This document shows, in pieces, positions 18,156 to 25,846 of a stretch of DNA of 64,000 nt. This DNA comes from Dyella flagellata (GTDB lineage Bacteria; Pseudomonadota; Gammaproteobacteria; Xanthomonadales; Rhodanobacteraceae): assembly GCF_030160275.1 (NCBI RefSeq), contig NZ_BSOA01000043.1, positions 80,533 through 144,532 on the forward strand, in the 5' to 3' direction. Within the stretch, counting starts at the first letter, position 1. Every line of letters starts with the position of its first letter. A model generated the notes under the pieces. That model was not told the origin of the DNA. It worked only from the letters and a program-made list of their open reading frames with translations, and did no database searches. Both the position numbers and the translations under genes were made by a program.

Positions 18156-19544
18156 ATGCTTAGCCGTTGCAACGCTTTTTCCAAAAGGGTGCTCAGTTGC
18201 AGTGTGATTTTCATTCCAGTTTTGTTTTGTGTAATCGTTTGCACTTATTTTTTTCCTGACAAGGCACTTGCGGTTCCGGCTTTTGCGCGACAAACGCATC
18301 AGGCATGCGCGGCCTGCCACATTGGTGGCTTCGGTCCGCAACTGACACCGTACGGTCGTCAATTCAAGTTGCTTGGTTACACGCTCAAGGCAGGAAGCGA
18401 TACCAAAGTCCCGCTCGCGTTGATGTTGGTCGAGTCGTATACGCATACTTCCAAGGCGCAAACCGCGCCGCCTGCAAACGGTTTCAACACCAACAACAAT
18501 ACGCAGTTGCAGCAGGCCTCGGTATTTGTCGCCGGACGTATCTCTGATCATATGGGGATGCTCGCGCAGGCCACTTACCAGCAAAGCAGCGGCTTGTTCG
18601 GTTGGGACAATAGCGACCTGCGCTATGCGCGTAGCTTGAGCACGGCCAATCACACCGCGATCTGGGGAGTGTCGCTGAACAACAATCCAAGCCTCAGCGA
18701 TGTCTTCAACACAAGTCCGGCGTGGCAGTTTCCGTATACCTCCTCGAACCTCACGCCCGCTGCGCCGGCCGTACCCATCTTGATGGGCGGGCTTGCCCAG
18801 CAGGCTGTAGGCCTGGATGCGTATACGCAGATCGATAGCGCGCTTTATGTGGAAGGGGGCGTTTATCGAACCTTGTCGCCGGCATTCCTGCGCGATGTCA
18901 ATGCCAGTTACGGTGGGCGTGTGGCCGGTGTGGCTCCCTATGCGCGCCTTGCCTATACCTGGAATCTCGAGAACGGCAATCTTGAACTGGGCGGCTTGGC
19001 ATTCAATGCCAGGCGTGGTTTGACGGGAGCCAGTTCGGCCGGCCAAACGGTTGCCGTCGCCGGCCCATCAGACAGTTTTCGGGATATGGGCGTTGACGCC
19101 AGCTATCAGTTTCTCAACGGCGGCGATCACATCGTCACTGCGAGTGCGCTGTACCTGCATGAGCGAGAGCGGCTTGACGCGACCTATGCATCGGGTGGAT
19201 CGTCTCACCTGCATGACAGCTTGCATGCCGTGAACCTTGACGCGAGCTATTGGTACCAGAACACCTGGGGCGCCACCTTCGGGGCGTCTTCCAGCGACGG
19301 TAGCAACGACGTCATCCGCTACAGCAACAACGGCAGCCCCAATACGGATAGCAGGATGGTCGAGCTGGATTGGAATCCCTTCGGCAAGGCCAATTCATGG
19401 GTGGCTCCGTTCGTCAATATGCGCTTGGGCCTGCAATACACCTGGTATACGAAGTTCGCCGGGCTCGTTCACAACATTGATGGCGCGGGTCGTAACGCTG
19501 CGGACAACGATACGCTTTACCTCTATTTGTGGATGGCCATATAG
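18156..19544 (+). CDS. Single-heme cytochrome c fused to an outer-membrane beta-barrel (Cyc2-like)
   Basis: This 462-aa protein starts at the ATG at 18156 behind GGAGGG. The signal peptide is long and rich in Phe/Cys/Val and probably ends near LA-VP (about residue 39). The mature N-terminus runs straight into PAFARQTHQACAACHIGGFG, one c-type heme site (Cys51, Cys54, His55), then LTPYGRQFKLLGYTL. The rest alternates polar and hydrophobic residues with many aromatics, as in a porin barrel, and ends with LYLYLWMAI. One heme plus barrel, with the FARQT and GRQFK..GYT elements, is the layout of Cyc2, the outer-membrane Fe(II) oxidase. Homologues of unknown function also occur in heterotrophs, so the role is inferred. 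Confidence 0.72.
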   Translation: MLSRCNAFSKRVLSCSVIFIPVLFCVIVCTYFFPDKALAVPAFARQTHQACAACHIGGFGPQLTPYGRQFKLLGYTLKAGSDTKVPLALMLVESYTHTSKAQTAPPANGFNTNNNTQLQQASVFVAGRISDHMGMLAQATYQQSSGLFGWDNSDLRYARSLSTANHTAIWGVSLNNNPSLSDVFNTSPAWQFPYTSSNLTPAAPAVPILMGGLAQQAVGLDAYTQIDSALYVEGGVYRTLSPAFLRDVNASYGGRVAGVAPYARLAYTWNLENGNLELGGLAFNARRGLTGASSAGQTVAVAGPSDSFRDMGVDASYQFLNGGDHIVTASALYLHERERLDATYASGGSSHLHDSLHAVNLDASYWYQNTWGATFGASSSDGSNDVIRYSNNGSPNTDSRMVELDWNPFGKANSWVAPFVNMRLGLQYTWYTKFAGLVHNIDGAGRNAADNDTLYLYLWMAI

Positions 19545-19550
19545 CCACTT

Positions 19551-19574
19551 GGGCTGGAGTGTGAACTCCAGCCC
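19551..19574. terminator. Perfect stem-loop after the cytochrome-porin gene
   Basis: A 10-bp perfect stem (GGGCTGGAGT, 19551-19560; ACTCCAGCCC, 19565-19574) with loop GTGA starts 6 bp after the stop codon. There is no U-tract, so it may protect mRNA ends or be a degenerate member of the nearby CTGGGAT repeat family. Confidence 0.6.
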
Positions 19575-19633
19575 AGAGAGGGAAAACGGGGGATTCCAGG
19601 CATGCGCCAATACGGGTGCCTGAACGCAGCTTG

Positions 19634-22600
19634 TCAGAAGTCCGCGCGCAAGCTGAGGTTGAAGCGGGTGTCGTCGCGGAAGTAGCCCTTGGGTACGCTC
19701 AGTCCATTGGTATTGACGATTTCCCGGGTCTTGAACGTCGAATTCAAGATGTTGGCCGCCTGCAGCGATATCTTCAGGTGGTCGGTAAGCGCATAGATCA
19801 GCGAAGCGTCCAGGCGGCCCTGCGAAGCGGCCATGACCGGCAGGAACGGATAGTCCGCCTCGAAGCCGGTAATCAGGTACTTCGAACGCCAGTTGTAAGC
19901 AAGACGCGTGGACAGCGGGCCTTTTTCGTAATACACGGTGAAGTTGTAGGTATTACGGGACAGCTCGTACGGCGGCAGCTTGAGCTGGTTGACGCACTGC
20001 GTGGCCGGCGCGTAGCTGGTGGGGCAGAAGTTGACCGAGCCGTAACTCAAGCCGCGTGGTCTGATGTACGTGTAGTTCATCTGCGTGCCGAAACCGGACA
20101 GCCAGCCGGGCAGGAAATCGTATTTCTGCTGATAGGCCAACTCCGCGCCGGCCACGCTGCCTTGCTTGTTCAAGTTGGCCAGGCCCGTGGTGTACTGTTC
20201 GGGATAGCTCACGCCATTGTTCGTTACCGTCGTGTCGACCACGCTGGTAATGGTCTGGATAGTGTTGTTCAACTGTTTGTAGAACAACATACCGGATACG
20301 GAGCCGGCATTTCCGAAATACCACTCCTGAGTCAGGTCGAAGTTGTGCGCCGTGATGGGCTTGAGGTACGGATTGCTGCCGCTGAAGCCATTACCTACCG
20401 TCGGCACCGTGCTGCCATTGGTGCCATAGGGCAGTAGCCCGCTGACCGACTGACCCGCCTGAAGCTGGTTGAGCGTTGGCCGATAAACCGACTCGGAGAA
20501 GGCGAAGCGGGTGATCAGGTCGCTGCTCCAGCCCACCGACAAATTGAAGCTGGGAAGCCAGTTGCTGTAGGAGTTGCGGGCGGTGATCGGGGTGTACGCG
20601 CCATTGGCGAAAGTCATGTACTGCTGTTGCTGCGCCGGAGTTAGTGCGCAGAACGTACCCGGCGACGGTGTTGCGCCGCCCTTGGTTTGATTCAGGCAGT
20701 ACTGGGCGATGCTGACCCCGTTGAGGATTGCCGACTGGTTCGGCAGGATCAGGTAGCCCGCTGCGTCATCCTGGGTGCGTACATAGCGCAAGCCCACATT
20801 GCCGCTGATCTGCAGGCCGCTGAGGAAGTCGGTGTTGTCGTTGCCGAAATTCAACCGCACGTAGGCGGCGTTGGTCTTCTCCTGGTTGGAGGCGACTTCC
20901 TGCGGCAGGTAGAACGTGCCGGGAACAAAAACATCGCCCGCCACGTATTGCGGGCGCTCGTAGAGGGTGTAGTACTGGCCGACACTGCCAGGCGCGTTGA
21001 TGGCTTTGGCCTGGCCGTTGATCTGCTGGATGATGGCGGCAGCCTGGTGGAACTGCGTGAGCGGATTGAGGTTGAAGTAGGGCGCGACAATGCCGCCAAA
21101 ATCGCCATTGCTGAAACCCGGCAGATTGAGGTTGTACAGGGAAGTGACGCCAGGGGTGTTGGCGACGGTTACCGCGTTCTGTCCGTACGGAAAGCTGATG
21201 GACTCGTAGTTGTACGCCGAGTTTTGCACCACTTCGCGCTGGTCGGAGTGGCGGACGCCGAACTGCAGGTTGTCCAGGAAACCGGAGTCCACGTCGAAGG
21301 TGCCGTCCAGGCGCAGGGTGCGCTGGTTGCCCCAGGAGTTGGCGAAATGATCCTGCGCCGCCGCCCAGTAGGTGTTGTTGGGATCGGTGAAATACTGCGC
21401 TGTCGTCTCATTGCGATTGGGCGAAAGCAGGCTGACACTGGGCACGTTGTTGCCGTGCAGGGCGATATCCCAATTGGCCTGGGTCAGCTGGCGGATGTAG
21501 TAATAAAAGTTGTTGAAATTGGATTTCGTGTCCTGCACATCGGCGCTCAGGTGCAGACGATCGTTGACGTTCCACTTCAGGTTGAAGCTGTAGTCGTTGG
21601 TAATGTAGCGGTTCCTGTATGCGGTGCTGTCGAGCTGCGTCTGTACGCCGCCATAGGTGATGGGCAGGAAGCTCGATGAACCCGGGGCGCCGCCGATGAT
21701 GCCCGACTGGAATACGCCGTTGGCATCGTAAGTGGGCGTTGCGCCGGCTACCGGGACGGCGCAGCCAGCGAGCGATTGGCCAAAGGCGCAGCCATCCGTC
21801 GAAGCTTGCAGGGTGTGCTCGTAGGTGGTTTCCGTGTCCGAGGCGCGATCCCACTCCAGGGTGGCCTGCCACGCCTTGTCAGGGCTTTCCCACTGGGTGG
21901 AAAGCACGTGTCCGAAGCGCGTGCTGGTTTCGTCCTGGACGCGCAGATCGGCGCCGACCGGCACGTAGGCGTATTGGCCCGGCGCCAAGCCGGGATAGCT
22001 GTCGGTTCGGCCATTGGGAAGCGAGCAGCCATCGCATCGCCGCTGGAAATCGACCAGTGAAATCGCGTTGTCCTGCTGCTTGATGCGGTCGTAGGCCAGG
22101 TTGAGCAAAACCCCGAAGCGACCGATCTGGGTGTTCCAGTTGTGGCTGAACAAGCCGGCAATCTGCGGCGTGCCCTTCTTGTCCAGGCTGCCCCAGTAAC
22201 TGCCCAGGGTGATGGATGCCTGTGTATCCTTCTTGCTGTCGAAAGGCTTGCGCGTATTGAGGTCGATCGAGCCGGCGATGCCACCTTCGATCATGTCCGC
22301 TGTCTGGTTCTTGCTCACCACGACCGAGCCGATCAACTCCGGCGACACGGTAAAGAAGTTCAAGCCCTGGCCGCCGCCGGCGGAGAACACCTCGCGGCCG
22401 TTGAACAGCGTGCTGGTGTAAGGCAGTCCCTGCAGGCTGATGTCAGCGCCCTGGATCGAGAAGTGGTCCGGGTCAGCAGCGACGCCAAAGGCGCTGACGG
22501 CTACGCCCGGTACACGCTGCAGGGCTTCGGTGACCGAGGTGTCGGGCAGGGAGCCGGCGTCCTGCGCTGAAATCGCATCGACCACCGTATCGGCGTAGCG

Positions 22601-22876
22601 CTTGATCTCTTGCGCGCGGTTCAAGCTGCTGGAGTAACCATTGACGGTCAGGCCGCTGAGCAGTTTGGCCTCCTTCTCATTGGCCGTCGTGGTGGCGTCC
22701 TTCTTCTTGTTCGCAGCCTTCGAGTCGGCAGCTGCGGTTTGATCCTTCGACTGCGGCGCGGGCTGCTCCTCTTGCGCATGCAGTTGTCCGGCGGCAAACA
22801 GTGTCATCGCGATCGCGAAGGACAGCCGGCACGGCTGGCTGGCACTGCGCGCATGCGAAATGGATGGCTTCTTCAT
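19634..22876 (-). CDS. TonB-dependent receptor, Xanthomonas/Caulobacter type, carbohydrate locus
   Basis: This 1080-aa outer-membrane transporter has a signal peptide (IAMTLFAAGQLHAQ), a charged Gln/Ala/Lys-rich stretch, a plug domain (DTSVTEALQRVPGVAVSAFG; IEGGIAGSIDLNTRKPF) and a 22-strand-type barrel ending in NLSLRADF. Length and plug motifs fit the large TonB-Xanth-Caul subfamily that imports oligosaccharides. The ATG at 22876 is preferred to an upstream GTG/ATG because it begins the signal peptide. It is divergent from a LacI-type regulator; two operator palindromes lie in the shared promoter. The beta-1,3-glucanase of the same regulon points to laminarin-type oligosaccharides as cargo, which is inference. 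Confidence 0.92.
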   Translation of the reverse strand: MKKPSISHARSASQPCRLSFAIAMTLFAAGQLHAQEEQPAPQSKDQTAAADSKAANKKKDATTTANEKEAKLLSGLTVNGYSSSLNRAQEIKRYADTVVDAISAQDAGSLPDTSVTEALQRVPGVAVSAFGVAADPDHFSIQGADISLQGLPYTSTLFNGREVFSAGGGQGLNFFTVSPELIGSVVVSKNQTADMIEGGIAGSIDLNTRKPFDSKKDTQASITLGSYWGSLDKKGTPQIAGLFSHNWNTQIGRFGVLLNLAYDRIKQQDNAISLVDFQRRCDGCSLPNGRTDSYPGLAPGQYAYVPVGADLRVQDETSTRFGHVLSTQWESPDKAWQATLEWDRASDTETTYEHTLQASTDGCAFGQSLAGCAVPVAGATPTYDANGVFQSGIIGGAPGSSSFLPITYGGVQTQLDSTAYRNRYITNDYSFNLKWNVNDRLHLSADVQDTKSNFNNFYYYIRQLTQANWDIALHGNNVPSVSLLSPNRNETTAQYFTDPNNTYWAAAQDHFANSWGNQRTLRLDGTFDVDSGFLDNLQFGVRHSDQREVVQNSAYNYESISFPYGQNAVTVANTPGVTSLYNLNLPGFSNGDFGGIVAPYFNLNPLTQFHQAAAIIQQINGQAKAINAPGSVGQYYTLYERPQYVAGDVFVPGTFYLPQEVASNQEKTNAAYVRLNFGNDNTDFLSGLQISGNVGLRYVRTQDDAAGYLILPNQSAILNGVSIAQYCLNQTKGGATPSPGTFCALTPAQQQQYMTFANGAYTPITARNSYSNWLPSFNLSVGWSSDLITRFAFSESVYRPTLNQLQAGQSVSGLLPYGTNGSTVPTVGNGFSGSNPYLKPITAHNFDLTQEWYFGNAGSVSGMLFYKQLNNTIQTITSVVDTTVTNNGVSYPEQYTTGLANLNKQGSVAGAELAYQQKYDFLPGWLSGFGTQMNYTYIRPRGLSYGSVNFCPTSYAPATQCVNQLKLPPYELSRNTYNFTVYYEKGPLSTRLAYNWRSKYLITGFEADYPFLPVMAASQGRLDASLIYALTDHLKISLQAANILNSTFKTREIVNTNGLSVPKGYFRDDTRFNLSLRADF

Positions 22877-23060
22877 TCCTGAATCTCTCCCCATGTTCAG
22901 TGAATACTCGCCGCCGGTCGCCTGACACGATCCCGCGAGCGAGCGGTGAAGCTGCCGTAAAGCGCATCGCGGCGTCCTCCTTGGAGGCGCCCCCCTTATT
23001 CCCCTTGCGATGCGCGCCGCGGCACGCGGGCTTTTGCCCTCGACGCACGCTAGTCAAATG

Positions 23061-23074
23061 TACCAGCGCTGTCA
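23061..23074. promoter_or_regulatory. Predicted LacI-family operator O1 (receptor promoter)
   Basis: TACCAGCGCTGTCA is an imperfect palindrome around the central CG typical of LacI-family sites. Its reverse complement, TGACAGCGCTGGTA, differs at one base from the sites before the glucanase gene. It lies 22 bp from O2, about two helical turns. Confidence 0.7.
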
Positions 23075-23078
23075 ATAG

Positions 23079-23100
23079 AAAATACCAGCGCTGGTATTTT
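23079..23100. promoter_or_regulatory. Predicted LacI-family operator O2, 22-bp perfect palindrome
   Basis: The core TACCAGCGCTGGTA (23083-23096) extends symmetrically with AAAA/TTTT flanks to a perfect 22-bp palindrome. It sits between the TonB receptor and lacI-type genes and could control both. Confidence 0.78.
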
Positions 23101-23188
23101 TGATGCCTAAGGATGAAATCCGGGTGGTTGCGCGCCTTGCGCATGGGGTAGCATGGGTCACCGCGAATCACCCACGGGTTGGGGCTAC

Positions 23189-24202
23189 ATGCCTGCGAGA
23201 ATCGAAGACGTTGCTGCGCACGCCGGCGTATCCACCAAGACGGTGTCCCGTGTCCTCAATGGCCATCCGAGCGTGCGCGCCACGCTGCGCACGCGGATCG
23301 AGGCCTCGATCCGCGCGCTCAATTACGTGCCCAACCCCGCGGCTCGCGGCCTCGCGGGAAACCGCTCCTATCTGATCGCGCTGCTCTACGACAACCCGAC
23401 GGCCAGTTCCAGCTACATCATGGAATTGATCGTGGGCATGCTGCAGGCATGCAACGGCACGCCTTACAACGCCGTGCTGCACCCCTTCCATGCGGCGGAC
23501 GACCTGGCCGCGCGGATCGACGGCTTCGTGGCGACGCACCGCCCGGACGCACTGGTGCTGGTGCCGCCCCATGCGAACAACGCCAAGCTGCTGCAACGCC
23601 TAGATGAATTGGACATACGCTATTCGACGATTTCCTCGAAGTTGCGTCAGTCGCGTATCGACATAGGCTTCGATGAGCGCAGGGCGGCGGCAGATATCAT
23701 CGAGCACCTGCTTTCGCTCGGGCACCGGCGGATCGCCCACGTCAGCGGGCTGAAAGGACACGGTGCGCAAGTCTGGCGGCTCAACGGCTATCGCGATGCA
23801 TTGCGCAAGGCTGGCATCGAGTACGACGAATCGTTGGTGGTGGAGGGGGATTTCACTTTCGCATCGGGCGCGGCCGGCGCCAAAGCGCTGCTCAGTCGGC
23901 GGCGTCCGCCCACGGCGATCTTCGCGGCGAACGACGACATGGCTTGCGGCGTGGTGCGCGAAGCCTACGAACGCGGGCTGGCCATCCCTGACGACCTGTC
24001 GGTATGCGGCTTTGACGACACGCCGGTGTCGCAGTTGATCTCGCCCGGTCTGACAACGGTGCGCCAGCCCTGCCGCGAGATCAGTTGCCTGGCCGTCGAA
24101 AGCGTGTTGCAGTCGATCCGTGACCCGGCCATGAGCTTGAAGGCGCGCGTGCCCTATCAGATGCAACTGCGCGCATCCACGGCCAAACCCGCAAAGCCGT
24201 AG
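23189..24202 (+). CDS. LacI-family transcriptional regulator of the carbohydrate locus
   Basis: This 337-aa regulator has the classic LacI helix-turn-helix at residues 1-22 ([23 protein letters not shown]), a hinge helix ([12 protein letters not shown]), and a periplasmic-binding-protein-like effector domain with [30 protein letters not shown] and [14 protein letters not shown]. The frame is open to an ATG at 23153, but the ATG at 23189 gives the usual N-terminus (MPARIEDVA). Neighbours are a divergent TonB receptor and, 69 bp downstream, an MFS sugar permease. The paired palindromes at 23061-23100 and 25675-25711 are the likely binding sites. Confidence 0.92.
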   Translation: MPARIEDVAAHAGVSTKTVSRVLNGHPSVRATLRTRIEASIRALNYVPNPAARGLAGNRSYLIALLYDNPTASSSYIMELIVGMLQACNGTPYNAVLHPFHAADDLAARIDGFVATHRPDALVLVPPHANNAKLLQRLDELDIRYSTISSKLRQSRIDIGFDERRAAADIIEHLLSLGHRRIAHVSGLKGHGAQVWRLNGYRDALRKAGIEYDESLVVEGDFTFASGAAGAKALLSRRRPPTAIFAANDDMACGVVREAYERGLAIPDDLSVCGFDDTPVSQLISPGLTTVRQPCREISCLAVESVLQSIRDPAMSLKARVPYQMQLRASTAKPAKP

Positions 24203-24271
24203 GATTTGCTCCGCGCCGTCGGTTAGGCTCGCCATGAGTCTGACCCACGGCTTCACGGAGATGCGAAGGCA

Positions 24272-25567
24272 GTGACCGACGACACAGCCGAAACGGCGAT
24301 GCACGGATTCCCGCAAGCGGGGGCGACCGCCGCGGCCGCCATGAACGTGCGCCAGGTCGGCTGGCCACTCATCCTGGTGTATGGCATGGCCTATACGGGC
24401 CTGTGGATGGCGCTGCTTCCGCCGATCCTGACGGGTTTGACGATGCGCGTGCGCGAGCTTGCTCCGGCGCATGCGGCCGGGAGCCTGTCGCTGGTGGTAG
24501 GCGTGGGCGCGCTGATGGCCTTGTTCGGTAACCCGTTCTTCGGCCGCCTTTCGGATCGCACCATCTCGCGTTTGGGCATGCGGCGGCCTTGGTTGATCGC
24601 TGGCGCCTTGGGCGGGGTAGTGGGGCTGGCGGTCATTGCGACGGCCGCTTCGGTTTCGCAACTCCTGCTGGGCTGGTGCATTACGCAACTGGCCTACAAC
24701 GCAGAACTGGCCGCGCTGGCGGCGATCTTCGCCGACCAGGTTCCTGCGTCGCAGCGTGGCACGGTGTCGGGCATCGTGGGCATCAGCTTGCCGGTGGGCA
24801 TGATCAGTGGGACTTACCTGGTGCAGGCCCTCGCGTATTCCACGCTCGCTGTGTTCCTGGTGCCGGCCGCTATGGCCTTGGCCAGCGCATTCATCCTGGC
24901 CTGGATACTGCCCGATCACCGATTGGCGGTGGCGCAGCGAGCACGCTATGGATGGCGCGAATTCCTCGGCAGCTACTGGATCCATCCGCTGCGTTTCCCC
25001 GACTTCGCCTGGGCTTGGAGCAGCCGTTTCCTGCTTTTTGCCGGTGTGGCGGTGCTGATGACTTATCAGGGGTTCTACCTGATCCACCAGCTGGGCTGCG
25101 CGCCGGCCGAAGTGCCGCGTCGGATTTTCCTGTCCACCCTGGTGCAGTCCTGCGCGGTGGCGCTCTTCAGTGCATTGGGCGGTGGCTTGTCCGATGCCGT
25201 CGGACGGCGCAAGGTGTTCGTGTTCGGTGCGGCGCTGGTATATGCCCTGGCCTTGCTGATGATCGCCTTCGCCACTTCGTATGCATGGTTTCTCGTGGGT
25301 ATGGCGGTCACCGGCGCCGGGCAGGGCGTGTACCTTGCCGCCGATCTTGCGCTGGTGACCGACGTATTGCCGGAGCGTGAAACTCAGGCAGCCGGTAACC
25401 TCGGCATCTTCAACATCGCCAACGTTATGCCGCAGTCGCTGATGCCGGCCGTAGCTCCGGGCATCCTGTTGGCGAGCGGTGGGAGTTATGCGGTGCTGTT
25501 TGTCGTGGCGGCCATCCTGGTCGTGCTGAGCGCCTGGACCATCCTGCCGGTGCGGGGCGTGCGCTAA
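24272..25567 (+). CDS. Major facilitator superfamily transporter, probable sugar permease
   Basis: This 431-aa inner-membrane protein has about 12 transmembrane helices in two halves. The inter-helix motif A is visible twice: GNPFFGRLSDRTISRLGMRRP after TM2 and GGGLSDAVGRRKVF in the second half. It starts with GTG at 24272 (ATG at 24299 is possible). It lies 69 bp downstream of the LacI regulator and is probably cotranscribed. In Xanthomonadales carbohydrate loci, a TonB receptor moves the oligosaccharide across the outer membrane and an MFS protein takes the product across the inner membrane. Confidence 0.88.
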   Translation: MTDDTAETAMHGFPQAGATAAAAMNVRQVGWPLILVYGMAYTGLWMALLPPILTGLTMRVRELAPAHAAGSLSLVVGVGALMALFGNPFFGRLSDRTISRLGMRRPWLIAGALGGVVGLAVIATAASVSQLLLGWCITQLAYNAELAALAAIFADQVPASQRGTVSGIVGISLPVGMISGTYLVQALAYSTLAVFLVPAAMALASAFILAWILPDHRLAVAQRARYGWREFLGSYWIHPLRFPDFAWAWSSRFLLFAGVAVLMTYQGFYLIHQLGCAPAEVPRRIFLSTLVQSCAVALFSALGGGLSDAVGRRKVFVFGAALVYALALLMIAFATSYAWFLVGMAVTGAGQGVYLAADLALVTDVLPERETQAAGNLGIFNIANVMPQSLMPAVAPGILLASGGSYAVLFVVAAILVVLSAWTILPVRGVR

Positions 25568-25587
25568 AGCTGCTTCCCTGACTCGAC

Positions 25588-25653
25588 GTAGGCTGGGATG
25601 AAATCCCAGCTTTGCTTGCGAGTTCCCGATGCTGGGATTTCATCCCAGCCTAC
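25588..25653. repeat. BIME-like inverted repeat, family 2, copy 2
   Basis: A 23-bp arm at 25588-25610 is the exact reverse complement of 25631-25653, with a 20-bp spacer. Each arm has an inner CTGGGAT...ATCCCAG hairpin. The inner loop is GAA-like where copy 1 has GACA, and both arms carry the same change, a sign of compensated evolution. Confidence 0.92.
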
Positions 25654-25674
25654 ATGACCGCCGTCACGGAAAAA

Positions 25675-25711
25675 TGACAGCGCTTGTATTTTCATTTTGA
25701 CAGCGCTTGTA
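25675..25711 (+). promoter_or_regulatory. Two direct copies of the LacI-family operator before the glucanase gene
   Basis: TGACAGCGCTTGTA occurs at 25675-25688 and again, identical, at 25698-25711 (23 bp start to start, about two helical turns). The core CAGCGCT is shared with O1 and O2 at the TonB receptor promoter, where spacing is 22 bp. This links the glucanase to the same regulator. Confidence 0.75.
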
Positions 25712-25846
25712 CTTTTGACTCCGGCGCGCCACAACAACCAGAAACTACCGGCGGCGACTGTCCCCACACGGCTGCGTTCAAGCGTGCCGTGAGCGCCCAT
25801 TCCCATCGTTTGGCAGTGATTTCACCTAGAGCAAAGGAGACAGTCC

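Noticed and set aside
20687..21679. A 330-aa plus-strand open frame inside the TonB receptor gene
   Set aside because: It is antisense to a continuous receptor sequence with plug and barrel motifs. The Val/Asp/Arg-rich composition is that of a shadow frame.
23600..25087. A 495-aa minus-strand open frame opposite the LacI and MFS genes
   Set aside because: It spans two well-supported genes on the other strand and is dominated by His/Arg/Gln. A shadow frame.
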